Assembly (NCBI GenBank): GCA_023229435.1
Contig: JALNZF010000035.1
Span: 1-25,977, forward strand
DNA length: 25,977 nt
From: Nitrospirota bacterium
GTDB taxonomy: Bacteria > Nitrospirota > UBA9217
Direction of reading: 5' to 3'
The position numbers and the translations under genes are program-made. The notes beneath the pieces are model-generated. The model was not told where the DNA came from, made no database searches, and worked only from the letters and a program-made list of their open reading frames with translations. Positions within the stretch are counted from its first letter, which is position 1, and every line of letters begins with the position of its first letter. Positions 7,944 through 15,535 of this stretch are shown piece after piece.

Positions 7944-9476
7944 TTATTTTTTTACCTTAAAATAAGCCACCATCGCATCGACGAGTGCCGGGATGGTATA
8001 GTCCTTTGGCATGATGTCGGATTTCATGCCGTATTCTTCGGCGGTTTTCGCTGTTATTGGGCCGATACAGGCAACGGTTACACCTTCAATAAGTTTTTTA
8101 TACTCTTTTTGGCCGAGTATATCAACAAAATTGTGCACCGTGGATGAGCTGGTAAAGGTCAGCGCGGAGATCTTCTTCTCCTGAAGCAGTTTTTTAATCC
8201 GCTCGACGTCCGCGGTCGGCCGAACGTTCTCGTACGCAGTAGCGACCGTCACCTCGGCGCCCTGTTCCCTGAGCTTGTCCGGGATTATCTCCCGTGCCAC
8301 CTTCGCCCGGGGGACCAGGAATTTCCGGCCTTTTACGGTTACTCCCCCGAGAGCTTCAACTACGCTTTCCGCTTTGAACTCCGCGGGTATCAGATCGGCC
8401 CTAAGGCCGTATGTCTCAAGAAGCTCCGCCGTCTTTGGTCCGACCGTGCACAGGTTCACTCCCTTAAGGATACGCAGGTCCTTCCCGAGACCGCGAAGCC
8501 GCTCCATGAAATATTTGACCGCGTTCGCGCTCGTGAATATGATCCAGTGATACGTTTCGATCGCCTGGATGGCGTTATCCAGTTCAGCCCAGCTCGCGGG
8601 AGGAACAACATCGATCGTGGGAAATTCAATGGTCGTTGCGCCGCGGTCGATGAGCATCTCGGCAAACACGCTTGCCTGGTCGCGCGAGCGCGTGATCAGG
8701 ACCCGTTTGCCGAAGAGCGGTTTTGATTCATACCAGTTCAGTTTTTTCCTGAGATTCACCACCTCGCCCACGATGATGATGGCCGGCGGCCCAAGCCCGG
8801 CGTCTTTGACCCGGGGGACGATGTCGTTAAGCCTTCCGGTGACCACTTTTTGGTCGGTTCGGGTGCCCCACTGGACGACTGCTATCGGCGTTTCCGGATT
8901 CCTTCCGTGAGAAATCAGGTTGTCCACGATGTTCTGAAGGTTCTTCATGCCCATGAAGAAGACAAGCGTACCGATTCCGGTAGAGATCTTGTCCCAGTGC
9001 ACCTGTGATTCAGGTTTTGTGGGGTCCTCATGGCCGGTCACGAAGGCAACGCTTGCGGTAAAATCCCGGTGGGTGAGCGGTATTCCCGCGTAGGTCGGCA
9101 CCGCGGTGGCAGCGGTAACGCCGGGTACGACCTCGAAGGGGATGTCGTTGTCTACCAGGCCCTCGGCCTCTTCCCCGCCCCTGCCGAAGATGAAAGGATC
9201 TCCCCCTTTTAAACGAGCGACGACCTTCCCCTCTTTTGCCTTATTGACGATCAGGCTGTTGATCTCCTCCTGAGGCAGCGTGTGTCTGCCGCCCTGTTTT
9301 CCCACATAGATCAGCTCTGAATCAGGACGCCGCTGGTCGAGCAGACGCTCGTTCGCAAGATAGTCATAAATGATCACGTCCGCTTTTTTCACGCACTCCA
9401 GGCCCTTGACGGTGATCAGACCCGGGTCACCCGGGCCGGCGCCGATGAGATATACTTTTCCGATTGATTGAGTCAT
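7944..9476 (-). CDS. cobA-hemD: Uroporphyrinogen-III C-methyltransferase / uroporphyrinogen-III synthase fusion
   Basis: A bifunctional 510-residue enzyme. Residues 1 to about 245 form the SAM-dependent methyltransferase: the N-terminal loop VYLIGAGPGDPGL (residues 8-20) and GGDPFIFGRGGEE are both family hallmarks. Residues from about 252 (GKRVLITRSRDQASVFAEML) to the end form uroporphyrinogen-III synthase, including TFTSSSTVHNF and VACIGPITAKTAEEYGM near the C-terminus. The protein closes hydroxymethylbilane to uroporphyrinogen III and methylates it to precorrin-2, the branch point to sirohaem, cobalamin, haem d1 and sirohaem-derived haem. Such fusions are known in clostridia and Geobacter-like bacteria. 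The ribosome site is weak (TAGGTAA). It follows hemC in the same direction. Confidence 0.95.
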   Translation of the reverse strand: MTQSIGKVYLIGAGPGDPGLITVKGLECVKKADVIIYDYLANERLLDQRRPDSELIYVGKQGGRHTLPQEEINSLIVNKAKEGKVVARLKGGDPFIFGRGGEEAEGLVDNDIPFEVVPGVTAATAVPTYAGIPLTHRDFTASVAFVTGHEDPTKPESQVHWDKISTGIGTLVFFMGMKNLQNIVDNLISHGRNPETPIAVVQWGTRTDQKVVTGRLNDIVPRVKDAGLGPPAIIIVGEVVNLRKKLNWYESKPLFGKRVLITRSRDQASVFAEMLIDRGATTIEFPTIDVVPPASWAELDNAIQAIETYHWIIFTSANAVKYFMERLRGLGKDLRILKGVNLCTVGPKTAELLETYGLRADLIPAEFKAESVVEALGGVTVKGRKFLVPRAKVAREIIPDKLREQGAEVTVATAYENVRPTADVERIKKLLQEKKISALTFTSSSTVHNFVDILGQKEYKKLIEGVTVACIGPITAKTAEEYGMKSDIMPKDYTIPALVDAMVAYFKVKK

Positions 9477-9495
9477 GATTACCTATAAATAAATT

Positions 9496-9581
9496 AACCG
9501 CGAAGACGCAAAGTACGCGAAGAAAATCTCGGATTTTAAGATGAAGAATCCACCCTTCACGACCTTCGCGCCTTAGCGGTT
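9496..9581. repeat. Dispersed imperfect palindrome between cobA-hemD and hemC
   Basis: The left arm AACCGCGAAGACGCAAAG pairs with a right arm that reads AACCGCTAAGGCGCGAAG in reverse complement. I recognise this as a very common intergenic repeat of environmental bacterial genomes. It fills most of the 122-base gap between the two genes and may form a transcript hairpin within the operon. Confidence 0.7.
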
Positions 9582-9598
9582 CGAAGATTCAGGTGCTA

Positions 9599-10564
9599 TT
9601 ACGGATTTTCCAGCAGATTATTCCCGCTGAAGTCGGTCGTATTCCCGTACACTTCCCGAAGGATCACGTCAGCGCCCTGGGAGAGAAGCTTCTCCGCAAG
9701 TGTCACGCCGAGTTTTTCAGCCTTCTCCGGATCTCCTTCGATGGAGTCCCTGACGATGCGCTTCCCATCCACGCTGCCGACGAGGCCGATAAGCATCAAT
9801 TTCCCGTCCTTCACCCGGCCATAGCAGGCGATCGGGACCTGACAGCCTCCTTCAAGCCTTTTCAGGAGCGCTCGCTCGCCGCGAACACAGGTGCTGCTGT
9901 CTGTATGGTTGAAGAACGCGATCATGTCATTGAGTTCCCGGTCATCCATCCGGCATTCAATGCCGAGTGCCCCCTGGCCGATGGCGGGCAGGCTGATCTC
10001 GGGCGAGAGATATTCCGAGACGTTCGCATCAAGCCCCAGCCGCTTCACCCCTGCCGCGGCAAGGATGATGGCGTCGAACTTTCCTTCTTTCAATTTCTGC
10101 AACCGCGTGCCCACGTTGCCGCGAAGCTGATGGATCACGAAGTCCGGACGCGCGTTCATGAGCTGGGCCTGACGCCTCAAACTGCTCGTGCCCACATTCG
10201 CTCCCCGGGGCAGATCTTTGAATGCAACGTTATTTCGGGAAAGCAAGGCGTCTCTGGCGTCCTCCCGTTTCGTGATGCACGCCAGGTGGAGTCCGTCCGG
10301 GAAAAAGGTCGGCACGTCTTTCATGCTGTGCACGGCAATGTCGATCTCATTCGCCAGCATGGCCTCCTCGATCTCTTTCACGAAGAGCCCCTTGCCGCCG
10401 ACCTTGGCGAGCGGTACATCAAGTATCTTGTCGCCGGTGGTCTTTATCTTCGTGAGCGTTACGGCCATGCCCGAATATTTTTTCTCGAGCTCCGACTTCA
10501 CCCACTCCGCCTGCCAGAGCGCGAGCGCACTCGCGCGAGTACCGATCCTGATCTGTTTTCGCAA
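9599..10564 (-). CDS. hemC: Porphobilinogen deaminase (hydroxymethylbilane synthase)
   Basis: Polymerises four porphobilinogens to hydroxymethylbilane. In the 321-residue form the N-terminal IRIGTRASALALWQAE, the substrate-binding segments HSMKDVPT and GTSSLRRQAQL, and the cofactor-attachment Cys241 in EGGCQVP are all present. I prefer a TTG start at 10564: a clear AAGGAG lies nine bases before it, the resulting N-terminus RKQIRIGTRAS matches the family, and the length is usual. An in-frame ATG at 10594 would add ten residues that place the ribosome site inside the coding sequence. The gene lies between hemA and cobA-hemD on the same strand, behind a repeat-filled 229-base gap. Confidence 0.95.
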   Translation of the reverse strand: MRKQIRIGTRASALALWQAEWVKSELEKKYSGMAVTLTKIKTTGDKILDVPLAKVGGKGLFVKEIEEAMLANEIDIAVHSMKDVPTFFPDGLHLACITKREDARDALLSRNNVAFKDLPRGANVGTSSLRRQAQLMNARPDFVIHQLRGNVGTRLQKLKEGKFDAIILAAAGVKRLGLDANVSEYLSPEISLPAIGQGALGIECRMDDRELNDMIAFFNHTDSSTCVRGERALLKRLEGGCQVPIACYGRVKDGKLMLIGLVGSVDGKRIVRDSIEGDPEKAEKLGVTLAEKLLSQGADVILREVYGNTTDFSGNNLLENP

Positions 10565-10621
10565 TGATATGCTCCTTAAAGACATGGTAATCATGGGCCA
10601 AGACGGATTACATTATTAAAA

Positions 10622-10755
10622 AAGGCTCCTGCAAAACTGTTTGTCATCCCCGAATGTTTCTATCGGGGATATGGTTATTCGAGCAGTGAAAACCAGATTC
10701 CCGCTCAGAATCGCTGCGGGAATGACAGAATTGGGACATTTGCAAGAGGCTCAAG
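10622..10755. repeat. MITE-like dispersed repeat between hemC and hemA
   Basis: The ends are imperfect inverted arms (GGCTCCTGCAAA at the left, GCCTCTTGCAAA in reverse complement at the right). Inside lie two perfect 8-base stems: ATCCCCGA (10646-10653) with TCGGGGAT (10663-10670), and ATTCCCGC (10697-10704) with GCGGGAAT (10716-10723). Both sit next to TGTCAT/ATGACA. The layout and wording match dispersed palindromic elements seen in related environmental genomes. It could attenuate or stabilise the hem transcript. Confidence 0.7.
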
Positions 10756-10793
10756 AATAAAAATCAATTCTATGCGTTATATCTCCGCGTTAA

Positions 10794-12161
10794 TTAGCGG
10801 CAAATATTCTTTGATGATTGGGAATCCTGGCTCTGCTCGGGATCATCGTTAATCGGTGTCGCCGACCCCAGCACACGGATCGGTCGTTTCAGTTCCTTGT
10901 CGAGGTTGAACAGTCTTCGCGCGATGGCGATGGTAGCATCACCGGTGTCGGACATGGAAGCAGCCTGCTTCAGGACCACAAGTGGCGCGTGGAGCAGTTT
11001 GTTCACGATGGCCTGGGACATGGCCTCCATCGCCCGCTTCTGTTCCTCGGTGATGTCGTTCAACGAGCCGATGGTCTTGTCGAATTCGCGTTTCCGGATG
11101 TCTTCCACTTTTTCCCGAAGATCCACGATGGTCGGTACGGCGTCAAGGGCACGCTCCCACTGGAGGTACGTCTCGACCTCATGGGTGATGAGTTCCTCGG
11201 CCTTTTCCGCCTCTTTTGCCCTGCCTCCGGTGTTTACGTCAACCTTGCTCTGAAGGTCATCGATGTCATAGAGATAGACGTTGTCGACCTTGTCGACCTC
11301 GGGGTCGATGTTCCTCGGATTCGAAATATCGATCATGAAGATCGGTTTGTTGCGCCGTTCTTTCAGCACCCGGCTGACCATGTCGCGGTTGACGACATAT
11401 TGCGGCGCGCCGGTAGCACAGATAAGGATGTCCACCATGACCAGGGCGTCGGGGAAATGTTCGAAGCGGATGGCGTCGCCTTTGAACTCCTTGGCGAGTT
11501 CTTCGGCGCGTTCGAAGGTGCGGTTCGCGACCATGATGTTCTTAACGCCATTACCGAGGAGGTGCTGGGCGGCAAGTTCCGCCATTTCACCGGCGCCCAG
11601 AAGCATGACGTTCTTGCCCGTCAGTTCGCCGAAGATCTTCTTTGCCAATTCCACCGCCGCGGTGCTGATAGACACCGCTCCTTCGGCGAGTTTGGTCTCG
11701 GTACGGACCCGTTTTGCGACAGAGATCGCCTTCTTGATCAGTTTATTGAGTATGGTGCTGGTGGTCTTGGCCTTGAGGGCCATGTCGAAGGATTCCTTGA
11801 GCTGTCCCAGTATCTGCGCCTCTCCCAGCACCATGGAGTCGAGACTTGATGCCACGCGGAACGTATGGCGCACGCCCTCGGCCTCGGGATATACATAGAG
11901 AGACTTCTCCAGGGACTCCCGGGAGAGTCCATGGTAATCGGAGATGAACTGTTTGATCCTTTCGATACCGGGTATGCTGTCCTGCACCGATGCGTATATC
12001 TCCACCCGGTTGCAGGTGGAGAGAATAAGGCCCTCCCGGATCCCCTCGTAGTTCACCAGTTTCTTAAGCGCTTCCGAAACAGTCGCTTCAGGAAAGTTGA
12101 GCTTCTCGCGGACCTCGATAGGCGCTGTTTTATGACTGAGACCGACTACAATGATACTCAT
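10794..12161 (-). CDS. hemA: Glutamyl-tRNA reductase
   Basis: Reduces glutamyl-tRNA to glutamate-1-semialdehyde, the first committed step of the C5 tetrapyrrole pathway. The 455-residue chain starts VVGLSHKTAPIEVRE; the catalytic Cys50 is in LSTCNRVEIY; the nucleotide loop LLGAGEMAEL is at residues 188-196; the C-terminal dimerisation helices follow (about residues 310-420). The last 35 residues (after PIRVLG) are Ser/Gln/Asp-rich and probably disordered. The ATG at 12161 is preceded by AAGGTGA, which overlaps the stop of the CcsA-like gene, so the two are likely translationally linked. hemL and hemE are not in the window. Confidence 0.97.
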   Translation of the reverse strand: MSIIVVGLSHKTAPIEVREKLNFPEATVSEALKKLVNYEGIREGLILSTCNRVEIYASVQDSIPGIERIKQFISDYHGLSRESLEKSLYVYPEAEGVRHTFRVASSLDSMVLGEAQILGQLKESFDMALKAKTTSTILNKLIKKAISVAKRVRTETKLAEGAVSISTAAVELAKKIFGELTGKNVMLLGAGEMAELAAQHLLGNGVKNIMVANRTFERAEELAKEFKGDAIRFEHFPDALVMVDILICATGAPQYVVNRDMVSRVLKERRNKPIFMIDISNPRNIDPEVDKVDNVYLYDIDDLQSKVDVNTGGRAKEAEKAEELITHEVETYLQWERALDAVPTIVDLREKVEDIRKREFDKTIGSLNDITEEQKRAMEAMSQAIVNKLLHAPLVVLKQAASMSDTGDATIAIARRLFNLDKELKRPIRVLGSATPINDDPEQSQDSQSSKNICR

Positions 12162-12173
12162 TCCGGCATCACC

Positions 12174-12986
12174 TTAAAAGCTGTGTTTCCCTAACGGTAT
12201 GCGGCTTATCACAAAAAAACTGACCAGGACAAAGAGAAATCCGATGATCGAAAGGAAGGCCATTTTTCTTCCCCGCCACCCGATGGTGCGAAGATGCAGG
12301 AGTGCCAGATAAATGACCCAGGTAATGAGCGACCAGGTCTCTTTCGGGTACCAGCTCCAGTAGGTGCCCCATGCGCTGTTCGCCCATATGGACCCGGTAA
12401 GCATTCCGAGCGTAAAAAGGGGCCATCCGAAGGTGAGCGCTTTATATCCGATGGTATCCATGACTTCGAGAGACGGCAGGCGGTGAAAGATCGCGCCCAG
12501 ATGTTTGGATTTGAGCTGGCGCTCCTGGATCAGATACATGATCGAAACGATGAACGCAAAGGCGAAGGCTGCGTCGCCGAGGACCGCCAGGCTTGTGTGC
12601 ACGCCGAGCCAACCGCTCTTGAGCACGGGATTTATTTCTTTGATGTCACCTGATAGGATGAGTGCCGGAGCCATGAGAACGAGCACGAGAGGAAGCATGA
12701 ACGATCCGAGCGCCGCTATCTTGAAGCGGAACTCCATGATCAGAAACACAAGTACAATTCCCAGGCCGAGGAAATTTGCAGCCTCGAAGAAGCTTGTTAT
12801 CGGGATGCGTCCTGACTCGGTCCACCGGAAGAGAAAATAGCCTATATGAAACAGGAATCCCGAGAAGGTCACCCAGAGCGATACCGGTGAGGTCCATTTC
12901 CGTTCGGGGTTTATGATGTAGGTAACGTACCCTGCTGTCGCGAGCAGGTAGAAACCCATTGCTACTTGAAAAAACAAGAGATTCAT
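12174..12986 (-). CDS. CcsA/ResC-type cytochrome c assembly membrane protein
   Basis: A 270-residue polytopic membrane protein, predicted to handle haem for cytochrome c maturation (system II) or to act as the HemX-like partner often found before hemA. About eight hydrophobic segments are visible. The tryptophan-rich haem-handling motif is at about residues 206-223 as WGTYWSWYPKETWSLITW; most relatives have Asp where this protein has Tyr213 (WSWD in the usual motif). A conserved His (VHTSLAVLGD, about residue 130) and a further His in LLHLR fit haem ligands. I use ATG 12986 (AGGGAA site) because it starts at a membrane helix; an earlier ATG at 13055 adds a Cys/His-rich stretch with no family match. 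Whether it is CcsA or HemX is unresolved. Confidence 0.85.
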   Translation of the reverse strand: MNLLFFQVAMGFYLLATAGYVTYIINPERKWTSPVSLWVTFSGFLFHIGYFLFRWTESGRIPITSFFEAANFLGLGIVLVFLIMEFRFKIAALGSFMLPLVLVLMAPALILSGDIKEINPVLKSGWLGVHTSLAVLGDAAFAFAFIVSIMYLIQERQLKSKHLGAIFHRLPSLEVMDTIGYKALTFGWPLFTLGMLTGSIWANSAWGTYWSWYPKETWSLITWVIYLALLHLRTIGWRGRKMAFLSIIGFLFVLVSFFVISRIPLGKHSF

Positions 12987-13079
12987 GGCAGTTCCCTGAA
13001 AGATGATTTGATGGATAAGTCTGTGATAATACTTTTTGCAGCCGCACAAAGTCAAGGGAAAAGGTCGTCTGCTCGTGCT

Positions 13080-13718
13080 TTACTGCTCCGGCAGGAGCCT
13101 TCCCTCAGCCATCCTGAGCACCCGGTCCGCGCGGACCGCAAGCTTGTCATTATGCGTCACGATCACGAAGGTTATGCCCTGTTGTTTGTTGATCCCGAGG
13201 AGGAGATCGTGGACCGATTCGCCCGTATGCGTGTCAAGATTGCCGGTCGGTTCATCGGCAAGAACGACATCGGGTTTCAGCATCAATGCCCGCGCAACCG
13301 CGACACGCTGCTGCTCTCCACCGGAGAGCTCTCCGGGACGGTGATGAAGCCGTGCTCCCAGCCCGACGTCGGTCAGTATTTTCTCGGCAGCTGCGACCGC
13401 TTCTTCACGGGCCATCCTCCGGATGAGCGCCGGCATCATGACATTCTCGAGAGCCGAGAATTCCGGCAGCAGGTGGTGGAACTGGAACACGAACCCCACC
13501 CGCTCGTTGCGAAAACGTGAAAGCCGTCCATTGTCGAGGCCGAAAACATCGATATCCCCGTAATAGACCTTACCGGACGTCGGCCGGTCGAGACCGCCCA
13601 GTATATGGAGAAACGTGCTTTTCCCCACACCCGATGCTCCGACAACAGCGAGCATCTCGCCTGACTTGATGTCGAGATCGATGCCGTCAAGAACGGGTAG
13701 CTCCACGGGACCGCTCAT
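13080..13718 (-). CDS. lolD: Lipoprotein-releasing system ATP-binding protein
   Basis: Cytoplasmic ATPase of the Lol exporter, which extracts outer-membrane lipoproteins from the inner membrane. From the ATG at 13718 there are 212 residues: Walker A GASGVGKST (27-35), the LolD-typical FQFHHLLPEFSALENV (79-94), signature LSGGEQQ (131-137), Walker B VVLADEPTGNLD (151-162) and the switch His (VTHND). The frame continues upstream for ten codons that read IHIEQLRKTF, exactly the N-terminal strand expected for LolD. No ATG, GTG, TTG or CTG lies between those codons and the in-frame stop, so the true start may be an unusual AUC (13746-13748) or AUU (13740-13742), or a base error. It sits 17 bases or less after the small membrane protein. 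Confidence 0.93.
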   Translation of the reverse strand: MSGPVELPVLDGIDLDIKSGEMLAVVGASGVGKSTFLHILGGLDRPTSGKVYYGDIDVFGLDNGRLSRFRNERVGFVFQFHHLLPEFSALENVMMPALIRRMAREEAVAAAEKILTDVGLGARLHHRPGELSGGEQQRVAVARALMLKPDVVLADEPTGNLDTHTGESVHDLLLGINKQQGITFVIVTHNDKLAVRADRVLRMAEGRLLPEQ

Positions 13719-13759
13719 AAACGTTTTGCGGAGCTGTTCAATATGGATGGGTGGGTGTG

Positions 13760-14053
13760 CTATTTCTCATCTCCCGAGGTGACCGCTTCTTTTACTTTTT
13801 CAGCCTTCTTTTCGACTTTCTCTCCGGCCGACGTTACCGCTTCTTTTACCTTTTCCGCTTTCTTTTCGACCGTCTTCGCGCCTTCCTCTATAGTCCCTTT
13901 CATGTTTTCCGCTTTGCTGCCCATGCTGCCGATCCAGATGCCGGCTGATTTAAGAAAGTTTCCGCCGCCCAGGAGAATAAAAGCCGCCGAAAACACAACC
14001 AGAAAGATCACGATGAGGATGAACGTTTTCAATTTTCCGCTTTTCTGTGCCAT
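13760..14053 (-). CDS. Small single-pass membrane protein with repeated charged helix, inside the Lol operon
   Basis: A 97-residue protein I cannot assign. Residues 1-8 are basic, a transmembrane helix follows (about 9-29, FILIVIFLVVFSAAFILL), and the rest is a Lys/Glu/Ala-rich helix. An 18-residue unit of the type VEKKAEKVKEAVTS occurs twice in tandem; the DNA copies start at 13782 and 13836, period 54 bases. By the positive-inside rule the helix should face the periplasm. The start ATG 14053 has AAGGAGG; an earlier in-frame ATG at 14095 adds an unlikely polar leader. It lies between lolC/E and lolD on the same strand. The composition resembles YtxH or apolipoprotein-like helices, but homology cannot be claimed. 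Confidence 0.75.
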   Translation of the reverse strand: MAQKSGKLKTFILIVIFLVVFSAAFILLGGGNFLKSAGIWIGSMGSKAENMKGTIEEGAKTVEKKAEKVKEAVTSAGEKVEKKAEKVKEAVTSGDEK

Positions 14054-14121
14054 TGTAACCTCCTTGTGATTAATCGAGAGACGATGATGCCGCATGATGG
14101 ACGATGGACGACCGCTTCGCT

Positions 14122-14166
14122 AGGACGACGGACGTAAAAGCATTTGCGTCTCTCGTCCGTCGTCCT
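14122..14166. repeat. Inverted repeat downstream of lolC/E
   Basis: A perfect 13-base inverted repeat, AGGACGACGGACG (14122-14134) and CGTCCGTCGTCCT (14154-14166), lies 10 bases past the stop of lolC/E and before the small membrane gene. It has no T-tract. It is probably a dispersed repeat able to form an intra-operon hairpin. Confidence 0.7.
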
Positions 14167-14175
14167 TCGTCGATT

Positions 14176-15411
14176 TTATTCATATCTCAGCACTTCAACG
14201 GGGTCCTGTTTTGCCGCCTGCCACGAGGGATAGAGCGTGGCGATAAAGCTGATCCCGAGCGCGGTGAGAGATATCGCGAGCATATCGAGACCCGAGATCG
14301 AGAGCGGCAGATGGCTTACCTGATACACGTCTTTCGGCAGCGATATGATGTCGGTCCTGGTGATGAGCGTCACCGCTCCGTAGCCGATGATCGCTCCGAT
14401 GGCGGTTCCCACAAAGCCGATCGCAAGGCCCGCGAACATGAATATCTTCATGATGCTCCGCGCGGGTGACCCCATGGATTTCAGGATTGCGATCTCCCTG
14501 CTTTTTTCCATGACGATCATCGTGAGGGTCCCGATGATATTGAACGATGCCACGATGATGATGACGACAAGGATAAGCGACATGCCGATCTTTTCGAGTA
14601 AAAGGGCCGAGAAGAAATTTTTGTTCATCTCCATCCAGTTGCGCGTGTAATAGGGATATCCAGCGGACGCCTGGATCGCCGAAGCGATCTTGTCGGCCTG
14701 GTAGATATCATCCACGCGCACCTGTACTCCGCTCACCCGTCCCGGCATCTCGAAAAACTGCTGGGCCGCGGGCAGCGATATATAGACGAACGTCGTATTA
14801 TAATCGTACATCCCGGCATCGAACAGGCCGGCGAGCACGAACTTCCTCATTTTGGGTATGACGCCCATGGACGTTTCTTCACCAAGCGGGTTCACCATCG
14901 TAACCGTTTCCCCGACCGACACGCTGAGTTTTCTGGCAAGGTCTTCCCCGATGATGATGCGGGGAGATTTACCCTCGGGATTTTCAAGGTCCGAGAGCAA
15001 ACCGGCGGTCATGTTCTTTGCGAGATCGGTCACCCTGCCTTCGGTCCTGGGGTCGATGCCCCGCACAACCACTCCCTGCATGCGGTCCTTGGACGTCAGC
15101 ATCGACTGGGCATAGATAAATGGCGTTGTAGCCGTGACATGCGCGACCTGTTCCACGTCCTTTTGAAGGGCGTTCGGGTCCTTAACGCCGGTGCCGGTAT
15201 ACTCCATCACCACAATGTGCGGCATGGCTGACAGGATCTTGTCGCGAAAATAACCCTGAAAACCGGTCATGACCGCAAGCGTGATAATGGAGGTGGCCAC
15301 GCCGATGACCACTCCGGCGATGGAGATGAAGGTATTGAGCGAGATCGTGCCGTAGCGCTTTTTGGTCCTCAGATAGCGGAGGCTGACGAATATTTCGTAG
15401 GGAAGTTTCAT
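14176..15411 (-). CDS. Lipoprotein-releasing system permease (LolC/LolE family)
   Basis: Inner-membrane subunit of the Lol ABC exporter, 411 residues, the family's usual length. The architecture is MacB/FtsX-like: one N-terminal helix (about residues 22-50, FISIAGVVIGVATSIITLAV), a large periplasmic domain (about 50-270) and three C-terminal helices in an FtsX domain with MEKSREIAILKSMGSPARSIMKIF (in parts), ending YPSWQAAKQDPVEVLRYE. Only one such gene is present, so a homodimer (LolF-like use) may replace LolC-LolE; a second gene elsewhere cannot be excluded. The ATG at 15411 has no strong ribosome site. It lies 121 bases after lysS in the same direction; that gap holds a decayed dispersed repeat of the AACCACAGATG type. 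Confidence 0.92.
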   Translation of the reverse strand: MKLPYEIFVSLRYLRTKKRYGTISLNTFISIAGVVIGVATSIITLAVMTGFQGYFRDKILSAMPHIVVMEYTGTGVKDPNALQKDVEQVAHVTATTPFIYAQSMLTSKDRMQGVVVRGIDPRTEGRVTDLAKNMTAGLLSDLENPEGKSPRIIIGEDLARKLSVSVGETVTMVNPLGEETSMGVIPKMRKFVLAGLFDAGMYDYNTTFVYISLPAAQQFFEMPGRVSGVQVRVDDIYQADKIASAIQASAGYPYYTRNWMEMNKNFFSALLLEKIGMSLILVVIIIVASFNIIGTLTMIVMEKSREIAILKSMGSPARSIMKIFMFAGLAIGFVGTAIGAIIGYGAVTLITRTDIISLPKDVYQVSHLPLSISGLDMLAISLTALGISFIATLYPSWQAAKQDPVEVLRYE

Positions 15412-15425
15412 TCGATATTCAGTTT

Positions 15426-15535
15426 AACCACAGATGGACACTGATAAACACGGATAAGGTCTCTGAAATGCTGGATTCCCGATAAAGAGAGTGACGACTT
15501 TTGTTTTATTCCGCAATCCGCATTCGGCAATGTCA
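15426..15535. repeat. Remnants of common intergenic repeats between lysS and lolC/E
   Basis: TTAACCACAGATGGACACTG followed by AAACACGGATAAG, and then ATTCCGCAATCCGCATTCGG, resemble two abundant intergenic repeat types of related environmental genomes. ATTCCGCA-type sequence recurs at about 7439-7465. They are recognised by wording only. Confidence 0.45.

Noticed and set aside
9593..10567. Long plus-strand frame (324 codons) opposite hemC
   Set aside because: It is the antisense shadow of hemC, which has all catalytic motifs; the same holds for long plus-strand frames opposite hemA (10818-11849) and lysS (15491-17059).
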